From Janibacter corallicola NBRC 107790 (GTDB taxonomy: Bacteria > Actinomycetota > Actinomycetes > Actinomycetales > Dermatophilaceae), in NCBI RefSeq assembly GCF_001570965.1, contig NZ_BCSR01000017.1, forward strand, positions 1 through 51,918: a stretch of 51,918 nt of DNA. Direction: 5' to 3'. The translations under genes were made by a program, and so were the position numbers. This document shows positions 46,484-51,918 of the stretch, piece by piece (within the stretch, counting starts at the first letter, position 1; every line of letters begins with the position of its first letter). The notes below the pieces were generated by a model. It searched no databases. It was not told the DNA's origin and saw nothing but the letters and a program-made list of their open reading frames with translations.

Positions 46484-46489
46484 TAACCT
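46484..46489 (+). promoter_or_regulatory. -10 element TAACCT, leaderless start for the nuclease
   Basis: TAACCT is 6 nt before the ATG at 46496. Confidence 0.6.
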
Positions 46490-46495
46490 GCTGCC

Positions 46496-48070
46496 ATGCA
46501 CTACCCGCTCCTGGACGGTCGTCCCCAGCCACCCGTCATCACCGCGGGTGACCTGCGTGCCGGCCGGTGCGAGCTCGGGCTGCTCGCCGAGGCCGACGTG
46601 GCCCTCGGGCGGCGCGTGTCCGTGCCCGAGCCGGTCGACCCGATGCGCGAGCGCTTCGGTCAGCTGGGCCGGGACCACGAGCAGCAGGTCGGCGAGCGCC
46701 TCTCCGCCGAGCACGGCGGCGGCGAGGTCGCCGTCGTCCCCGCTGCCGGTCCCGGTGGGTACGCCCGGGCCCACGCCCGCACCCTGGCGGCCCTCGCCGA
46801 CCCGGGGGTCACCCTGCTCCAGGACGCCCCCGTGCGCGGTGCGCGCTTCATGGGACGGGTGGACCACCTCGTGCGCGAGGACGGCCGGTGGGTCGTCGTC
46901 GAGTCCAAGCTCGCCCGCTCCGCCCACACCCACGCCCTCGTCCAGGCGGCCGCGTACGCCGAGGCGCTGCTCGAGGACGGGGTCGAGCTGGCCCCCTTCG
47001 TCCGGCTGGCGCTGGGCGACGGGTCGCGCGTGGACACCCCGCTCGAGGACGTCCTGCCCGAGCTGGCGAGGCGCCGCGCGCGGGTGCTCGAGGTGCTCGA
47101 CACCCACCTGTCGGAGGGCTTCGTCGCCGACCTCGAGGACGAGCGCTGGCGGGCCTGCCTGCGCTGCCCGGCCTGCGAGGACCGGATGGCCGAGCGCCGG
47201 GACGTCGGGCTGGTCGCCGGGGTCAGCTCGGCCCAGCGCTCGCTGCTGCTCGCGGCAGGGGTGCGGACGATGGACGACCTGGCCGGCAGCACGGGGCCGG
47301 TGGAGGGCGTCGACGACTCGCGCCTGGCCGTGCTGCGCAGTCAGGCCCGGCTGCAGGTGACCGTGCCGACCCCGCAGTGCCCGCTGCCCTTCGAGGTCCA
47401 CGACCCGGCGCGGCTCGCGGCGCTGCCGTCCGCCAGCGACGGTGACGTGTTCTTCGACTTCGAGGGTGACCCGGTCTACGCCGAGGCCGGCTCCCCCGAC
47501 CGGGGGCTGGAGTACCTCTTCGGGTGCCTGACCGCCGAGGGGGGCGTGGAGCGCTTCACCGGGTTCTGGGCGCACGACCTGGCGCAGGAGCGCACGGCCC
47601 TGATCGACTTCCTCGCGTGGCTGACCGAGCGGCGCCGGCGCTGGCCGGACCTGCACGTCTACCACTACGCGGGCTACGAGCAGGCCGCACTGCGGCGCAT
47701 GGCGGCCCGGCACGGCGTGCACGAGGACCTCGTGGCCTCGCTCATCGACGAGGGCGTCTTCGTCGACCTCTACGCCGTGGTGCGCTCCGCGGTCCGGGTC
47801 GGCAGCCGGTCCTACTCGATCAAGCGGCTCGAGCCGCTGTACATGGGCGATGACCTGCGCGACACGGACGGCGTGACCGGCGGGGGCGAGTCGGTGCTGG
47901 AGTACGAGCGCTACCGCGAGGCGGCCGCCGCGGGCGAGACCCGGGAGGCCGCCGAGCGCCTCGAGGCGCTGCGGGTCTACAACGAGTACGACTGCCGCTC
48001 CACCCTCCGGCTGCGTGACTGGCTGCACAGCCACGCGGCCGATGCCGCGCCCCAGCACACCCCGATCTAG
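46496..48070 (+). CDS. TM0106-type RecB-like nuclease with RNase H-like domain, no helicase part
   Basis: 524 residues. The N-terminal PD-(D/E)xK nuclease domain shows FMGRVDHL (Asp123), VVVESK (Glu136, Lys138) and a downstream Gln150; four Cys (Cys25, Cys221, Cys224, Cys227) could bind an iron-sulfur cluster as in Cas4/RecB-type nucleases. The second half is an RNase H-like fold with FFDFEGDP (Asp321, Glu323) and YNEYDCRSTLRLRDW near the C-terminus. Many actinobacterial relatives are about twice as long and continue into a DNA helicase; here the protein stops at the end of the RNase H-like domain, at a natural TAG. Probably a DNA repair or defence-associated nuclease; no partner gene is adjacent. 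Confidence 0.75.
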   Translation: MHYPLLDGRPQPPVITAGDLRAGRCELGLLAEADVALGRRVSVPEPVDPMRERFGQLGRDHEQQVGERLSAEHGGGEVAVVPAAGPGGYARAHARTLAALADPGVTLLQDAPVRGARFMGRVDHLVREDGRWVVVESKLARSAHTHALVQAAAYAEALLEDGVELAPFVRLALGDGSRVDTPLEDVLPELARRRARVLEVLDTHLSEGFVADLEDERWRACLRCPACEDRMAERRDVGLVAGVSSAQRSLLLAAGVRTMDDLAGSTGPVEGVDDSRLAVLRSQARLQVTVPTPQCPLPFEVHDPARLAALPSASDGDVFFDFEGDPVYAEAGSPDRGLEYLFGCLTAEGGVERFTGFWAHDLAQERTALIDFLAWLTERRRRWPDLHVYHYAGYEQAALRRMAARHGVHEDLVASLIDEGVFVDLYAVVRSAVRVGSRSYSIKRLEPLYMGDDLRDTDGVTGGGESVLEYERYREAAAAGETREAAERLEALRVYNEYDCRSTLRLRDWLHSHAADAAPQHTPI

Positions 48071-48073
48071 TCT
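48068..48073 (+). promoter_or_regulatory. -10 element TAGTCT overlapping the nuclease stop codon
   Basis: The TAG stop at 48068-48070 begins TAGTCT; 7 nt later is the GTG at 48081. Confidence 0.55.
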
Positions 48074-48080
48074 GTGGGGC

Positions 48081-48899
48081 GTGCCAGCCCCCACCAGCCC
48101 CTCGCAGGCCCTCCGCCGACGGATCGGCGTGGGCATCGCCGTGCTGCTCGTGCTCGCCCTCGCCCTCTGGGCGGTGAAGTCCGTCGCCTCCGGCGAGGAC
48201 ACCGAGGCAGCCACCTCCTCCTCCACGAGCGCCCCCTCCTCGCAGGGCAAGGACGGCGCGTCCGACACCAAGGGCGAGGACGGCAAGGAGAAGCAGACGA
48301 AGAAGGCCACGAGGTCGGCCTCGCCCACGCTGCCCCCGTACCACTCGACCGGTGAGTACGAGAAGGTCTCGACCGAGAGCAAGGTGCGCGGCACCGGCGG
48401 GCAGCTGGTCACCTACAGCGTCGAGGTGGAGAAGGGCTCCGGCGTCGACCCGGAGAAGTTCGCTTCCTTCGTCGATACCGTGCTGGACAACCCCCGCGGC
48501 TGGACCGCGGACAGCGGGGCCCGCTTCCAGCGGGTCACCGAGGGCGCGGACCTCCGGCTCCACCTGGCGACCCCGGACACCGTCGACGACTTCTGCTACG
48601 CCGCCGGCTTCAAGACCCTCGGCAAGGTCTCCTGCACGGTCGGCCCGGACGTGATGTTCAACCTCGACCGCTGGTACATCGGCGTCGACCAGGTCGATGA
48701 CCTGAAGACCTACCGCCAGTACCTCATCAACCACGAGGTCGGGCACTACCTCGGCCACGGTCACGAGGCCTGCCCCGGCAAGGGCGAGGTCGCCCCCGTG
48801 ATGCTGCAGCAGACCTTCTCCCTGGACGGCTGCAAGCCCAACGCCTGGCCCCGGGCCGCCGACGGCAGCGAGATCCACGGCCCGCCCAGCAACGAGTAG
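48081..48899 (+). CDS. DUF3152 zincin-like secreted or anchored protein
   Basis: 272 residues. A signal-anchor helix (IGVGIAVLLVLALALWAVKSV, about 15-35), a long Ser/Thr/Lys/Glu-rich linker (36-90), then the conserved domain ending in a metalloprotease-like motif HEVGHYLGHGHEAC (His218, Glu219, His222, His226). DUF3152 proteins are a predicted extracytoplasmic metallopeptidase-like family; activity is not established. Ends with a stop TAG 6 nt before the next start. Confidence 0.8.
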   Translation: MPAPTSPSQALRRRIGVGIAVLLVLALALWAVKSVASGEDTEAATSSSTSAPSSQGKDGASDTKGEDGKEKQTKKATRSASPTLPPYHSTGEYEKVSTESKVRGTGGQLVTYSVEVEKGSGVDPEKFASFVDTVLDNPRGWTADSGARFQRVTEGADLRLHLATPDTVDDFCYAAGFKTLGKVSCTVGPDVMFNLDRWYIGVDQVDDLKTYRQYLINHEVGHYLGHGHEACPGKGEVAPVMLQQTFSLDGCKPNAWPRAADGSEIHGPPSNE

Positions 48900-48905
48900 C
48901 CGTCG

Positions 48906-49532
48906 GTGGGACCACGGGCAGGCGCGGGTGCCGCGGCGGTGACGCCGGCGGCCGGCTCGCTCTGGTTGGCCCGGGCCGGCGCCTGGGCCAGCGCGGGCTT
49001 CGTGCTCACCGTCGGTGCCCACGTGGTCGGGGGCGGGCAGCCCCCTTCGCCCACGGCCACGGCGGTCGTCGCCGCCGCCCTGCTCTGGACCGGTGCGCTG
49101 CTCACCCGGGGGCGACGCCTCGGGCGGACCACGCTGGCCGCCACGCTGGGCGCGAGCCAGCTGCTCCTGCACTGGCTGCTCACCCGCTCCGAGGGCACGG
49201 TCGGCTGCGCGACGGTCGGGCACGGCCACCACGAGACGCTGGCCTGCTCCGGAGGCGGGCACGCCGCCATGTCCCACGGGCACCAGGGTCTCCTCATGCT
49301 CGTCGCCCACCTGACCGCGGCGGTGGCCCTCGGTCTGCTGCTGGCCAAGGGGGAGGACCTCCTGTGGCTCCTCGCCGGCCTGCTGCGTCCGGCGCTGCCC
49401 ACAGCGGTCGAGCCGCCCGCGCGCCGGGCCGACCACGTCCTCGTCCGGATCACCGCGCCGGCGGCGCAGCCGGTGCCACTCGGTGCTGTCGGGAAGCGCG
49501 GCCCTCCCGGCCGGGCCCTCCCGATCGCCTGA
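48906..49532 (+). CDS. His-rich hypothetical membrane protein
   Basis: 208 residues, not recognised. Five hydrophobic segments; the loop between the third and fourth helices is rich in His (GHGHHETLACSGGGHAAMSHGH), with Cys and Met, a plausible copper- or zinc-binding loop. It sits directly upstream of the YcnI gene. GTG at 48906; no ribosome site seen. Confidence 0.55.
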   Translation: MGPRAGAGAAAVTPAAGSLWLARAGAWASAGFVLTVGAHVVGGGQPPSPTATAVVAAALLWTGALLTRGRRLGRTTLAATLGASQLLLHWLLTRSEGTVGCATVGHGHHETLACSGGGHAAMSHGHQGLLMLVAHLTAAVALGLLLAKGEDLLWLLAGLLRPALPTAVEPPARRADHVLVRITAPAAQPVPLGAVGKRGPPGRALPIA

Positions 49533-49611
49533 CCCCCTTCGCCCGAGGTGGGGGCCGGGCCGATCGGCAACGCCCACACCCACCACGTCACGAAGGACGA
49601 AGAGAAGACCC

Positions 49612-50322
49612 ATGCACCGATCCACCCTGCTCACCGTCCGCGGCGCCGCCGCGGCCACCGCCACCGGCGCGCTGCTCGCCCTCGGCACCCTGCCGGCATC
49701 CGCGCACGTCACCGTCCACGCCGACACGACCACCACCGGCGAGTGGTCGGCCCTGACCTTCCGCGTGCCCAACGAGTCCGACGAGGCGGCCACGAAGAAG
49801 CTCGTCGTCACCCTCCCGCAGGACACCCCGCTCGCCTCCGTCTCGGTCCGCCCCGTCCCCGGCTGGACCGCGAAGGTGACCGACAAGAAGCTGCCGAAGC
49901 CCTACGAGCAGGACGGCCTGAAGCTCACCGAGGCCCCGCGCACGATCACCTGGACCGCCGACTCGAAGGAGGCGGCGATCCAGCCGGGTGAGTACGAGGA
50001 GTTCGCGATCAGCGGTGGCCCGCTGCCGAAGCCGGGCACGATGGTGATCCCGGCGAAGCAGACCTACAGCGACGGCGAGGTCGTCGCCTGGGACGAGGAG
50101 CCGACGAAGGGCGGCGAGGAGCCGGAGCACCCCGCGCCGACCGTCGAGGTGACCAAGGCCGGGGCGGAGCAGCCCGCGGACGAGGCATCCGCGTCGACCG
50201 GCCAGCAGGGCGCCACCGCCGACTCCTCGGATACCACGGCCCGCGTGCTCGCGGGGGCAGCGCTGCTCGTCGCGCTCGTCGGGGCCGGCTTCGCCGGCGT
50301 CGCTGCCCGCAGGCGCGGCTAG
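49612..50322 (+). CDS. YcnI-like DUF1775 copper-binding protein
   Basis: 236 residues. A Sec signal (about 1-31) ends ASA, so the mature protein starts with His32 (HVTVHADTT), as in YcnI, where the N-terminal His with a nearby Trp (here Trp45) forms a Cu(II) brace. The YcnI domain (to about 160) is followed by a Glu/Ala/Pro linker and a C-terminal membrane anchor (VLAGAALLVALVGAGFAG) with a cytosolic RRRG. ATG at 49612 has AAGGACGAAGAGAAG upstream. It probably acts in copper homeostasis outside the membrane. Confidence 0.85.
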   Translation: MHRSTLLTVRGAAAATATGALLALGTLPASAHVTVHADTTTTGEWSALTFRVPNESDEAATKKLVVTLPQDTPLASVSVRPVPGWTAKVTDKKLPKPYEQDGLKLTEAPRTITWTADSKEAAIQPGEYEEFAISGGPLPKPGTMVIPAKQTYSDGEVVAWDEEPTKGGEEPEHPAPTVEVTKAGAEQPADEASASTGQQGATADSSDTTARVLAGAALLVALVGAGFAGVAARRRG

Positions 50323-50325
50323 CCT
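50320..50325 (+). promoter_or_regulatory. -10 element TAGCCT overlapping the ycnI-like stop codon
   Basis: The TAG stop at 50320-50322 begins TAGCCT; the ATG of the next gene (50332) follows after 6 nt. Confidence 0.55.
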
Positions 50326-50331
50326 GTGGCC

Positions 50332-51132
50332 ATGACCCACCCCGTCGACAGCTGGCTGACCGACATGGACGGCGTGCTCGTCCAGGAGCAGCACGCCATC
50401 CCAGGAGCCTCGGAGTTCCTCACCGAGCTGGAGCGGCTCGACCGCTCCTACCTCGTGCTGACGAACAACTCCATCTACTCGCGGCGGGACCTTCGCGCGC
50501 GGCTGCTCGCCTCCGGCATCGACGTGCCGGAGGAGCGGATCTGGACCTCGGCCCTGGCCACGGCCCAGTTCCTCTCCGAGCAGGCGACGCGCGAAGGGGG
50601 TCGTGGCACCGCCTTCGTCATCGGCGAGTTCGGCCTCACCGGTGCGCTGCACGAGGCGGGCTTCGTCCTGAGCGACCGCGACCCGGACTTCGTGGTCCTC
50701 GGGGAGACCCGCACCTACTCCTTCACCTCCATCACCCAGGCGATCCGGCACGTGCTGGACGGCGCACGGTTCATCGCGACCAACCCGGACACCACCGGGC
50801 CCTCCCCCGACGGGCCGCTGCCGGCGACCGGGTCGGTGGCCGCCCTCATCACCGCGGCGACCGGCGTGGAGCCGTACTACATCGGCAAGCCGAACCCGCT
50901 GATGATGCGCTCGGCGCTCAACGCGATCGAGGCGCACTCGGAGACCACGGCGATGGTCGGGGACCGGATGGACACCGACATCATCGCGGGCATCGAGGCG
51001 GGGATGCGCTCGGCGCTCGTGCTCACCGGCGTGACCGGGCGCGAGGAGGTCGAGCGCCACCCGTTCCGGCCGACGTGGGTGCTGGACTCGGTCGCCGACG
51101 TCGTCCCGATGGTCGAGGAGCTCGGTCGGTAG
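50332..51132 (+). CDS. HAD-IIA family phosphatase (NagD-like)
   Basis: 266 residues. HAD motifs: DMDGVL (motif I, nucleophile Asp), LTNNS (motif II), a C2-type cap domain, GKPNP (motif III Lys) and GDRMDTDI (motif IV). It is a small phosphatase of the NagD type; substrate unknown. The ATG at 50332 follows a TAG-overlapping -10 by 6 nt. Its stop TAG abuts the next gene (TAGATG). Confidence 0.85.
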   Translation: MTHPVDSWLTDMDGVLVQEQHAIPGASEFLTELERLDRSYLVLTNNSIYSRRDLRARLLASGIDVPEERIWTSALATAQFLSEQATREGGRGTAFVIGEFGLTGALHEAGFVLSDRDPDFVVLGETRTYSFTSITQAIRHVLDGARFIATNPDTTGPSPDGPLPATGSVAALITAATGVEPYYIGKPNPLMMRSALNAIEAHSETTAMVGDRMDTDIIAGIEAGMRSALVLTGVTGREEVERHPFRPTWVLDSVADVVPMVEELGR

Positions 51133-51918
51133 ATGTCCCTCCCGGTCCCGGTGTCGCTGCTGGACCGGTCCCGCACCCGGGCCGGCGAACCGGCGGCGAG
51201 TGCGCTGCGCGACTCGATCGCACGAGCCCGGCGGGTCGAGGAGCTCGGTCTGCACCGTTTCTGGGTCGCCGAGCACCACGCCGTGCCGGGGATCGCCAGC
51301 GGCAACCCGCCGGTGCTCATGGCCGAGATCGCGGCCCGCACCGAGCGCATCCGGGTCGGCTCGGGCGGCGTGATGCTACCCAACCACCGGCCCATGGTGA
51401 TCGCCGAGCAGGCCCGGATGCTCGCCGCGCTCCACCCCGGCCGCATCGACCTCGGGATCGGCCGCTCGCTCGGCTTCACCTCGCCGGTGCGCGACGCCCT
51501 CGGCGTGCACGACTACCCGACGGAGCGGATGGCGGAGCACCTGGCCGCGCTGGAGGAGTTCCTCGGCGACACTGGCCCGGTCACCGCGATGCCGAAGGGG
51601 GTCCCCGCGCCTCCCCTCTTCCTGCTCGCCACCGGCTCCGGCCTCGCGGTCGCGGCCGAGCGCGGGCTGCCCGTGGTCGTCGGCGGGCCGGTGCTGTGGG
51701 GTGACCTGACGCCGCTGGAGGAGTACCGGGAGCGCTTCGTGCCCAGTGCCGCCTGCCCCGAGCCGTACCTCGTGCTCAGCCCCGAGGTCATGGTCGGAGA
51801 GACCCCTTCGCGGGCTCGCGAGCTCGCGCTGCCCGAGGCCTGGGCGATGGTCGAGTCCCGCACGACGGGGGCCTTCCCGCCGCTGCGGCCCGAGCCGGCG
51901 ATGCGGCTGACGCAGCGG
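51133..51918 (+). CDS. LLM-class flavin-dependent oxidoreductase, C-terminus cut by window edge
   Basis: A frame from ATG 51133 with no stop before the window end, about 262 residues. It has the luciferase-like N-terminus (SLLDRSRT, GLHRFWVAEHHAVPGIASGNPPVL, RIRVGSGGVMLPNH, LHPGRIDLGIGRSLGF) of F420/FMN-dependent LLM oxidoreductases. The start directly follows the preceding stop codon. Function beyond the family cannot be read. Confidence 0.85.
   Translation, partial: MSLPVPVSLLDRSRTRAGEPAASALRDSIARARRVEELGLHRFWVAEHHAVPGIASGNPPVLMAEIAARTERIRVGSGGVMLPNHRPMVIAEQARMLAALHPGRIDLGIGRSLGFTSPVRDALGVHDYPTERMAEHLAALEEFLGDTGPVTAMPKGVPAPPLFLLATGSGLAVAAERGLPVVVGGPVLWGDLTPLEEYRERFVPSAACPEPYLVLSPEVMVGETPSRARELALPEAWAMVESRTTGAFPPLRPEPAMRLTQR

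Noticed and set aside
46277-48412. Minus-strand long frames opposite the nuclease and DUF3152 genes
   Set aside because: No family motifs, and strong motifs are present on the plus strand.

Overview
The window reads as chromosomal DNA of a GC-rich actinobacterium. It is dense with tightly packed genes, GTG starts are common, and it carries a 14-subunit NADH dehydrogenase operon, menaquinone (MenA-G, MenJ) biosynthesis, system II cytochrome c maturation, KorAB, RsmI next to a protein O-mannosyltransferase, and YcnI. Gene order resembles the scattered men/ccs region of Mycobacterium (thioredoxin-CcdA-ResB-CcsB, then menA, menE, menB, menC, menD, menG, menJ) but is more compact. A Micrococcales/Intrasporangiaceae-like host is my inference only. 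No rRNA, tRNA, CRISPR array, prophage or insertion sequence is visible, and no gene-free gap exceeds about 140 bp.

Layout. 1-1745: 2-oxoacid:ferredoxin oxidoreductase korA (cut by the left edge) and korB. 1759-5199: a sugar-lactone oxidase coupled to a PLP aldolase/deaminase, then RarD. 5220-22191 (minus): nuoA-N, most joined by 4-bp start/stop overlaps, with a polyprenyl diphosphate synthase one base behind nuoN. 22273-27604: menJ, menG, menF, menD. 27647-29505: a WXG100-like protein and an alpha/beta hydrolase inserted between menD and menC. 29584-32904: menC, a VOC protein, an Nramp-like transporter lacking the canonical metal motifs, and a membrane protein. 32996-38814: menB, a GntP permease, small membrane proteins, menE, menA. 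38860-43896: DUF4229-like protein, ccsB, resB, ccdA, a TlpA/ResA lipoprotein, a histidine phosphatase. 43915-51918: rsmI, pmt, a RecB/RNase H-like nuclease, a DUF3152 zincin-like protein, a His-rich membrane protein with YcnI, a HAD hydrolase and a cut LLM flavin oxidoreductase.

How it fits together. Most of the window builds an electron-transport chain: isochorismate to menaquinone (MenF, D, C, E, B, A, G), tail synthesis (polyprenyl synthase), tail saturation (MenJ), the enzyme that reduces the quinone (Nuo), and maturation of the c-type cytochromes downstream. KorAB supplies reduced ferredoxin. MenH (SHCHC synthase) and a DHNA-CoA thioesterase are not recognisable here.

The most unusual signals are at DNA level: (1) the 9-mer CGAAGGGGG/CCCCCTTCG occurs 33 times in both orientations and every reading frame; (2) about fifteen genes have a TAnnnT-like -10 hexamer only 6-9 nt before the start codon, as expected for leaderless transcription, and in three tandem pairs the upstream TAG stop codon is itself the first half of the hexamer; (3) CRP-family-like operators (GTGA-N6-TCAC) sit in front of menJ and of the Nramp-menC operon, with a weaker one before nuoA; (4) several intergenic palindromes. 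All were read by eye and need genome-wide counts.
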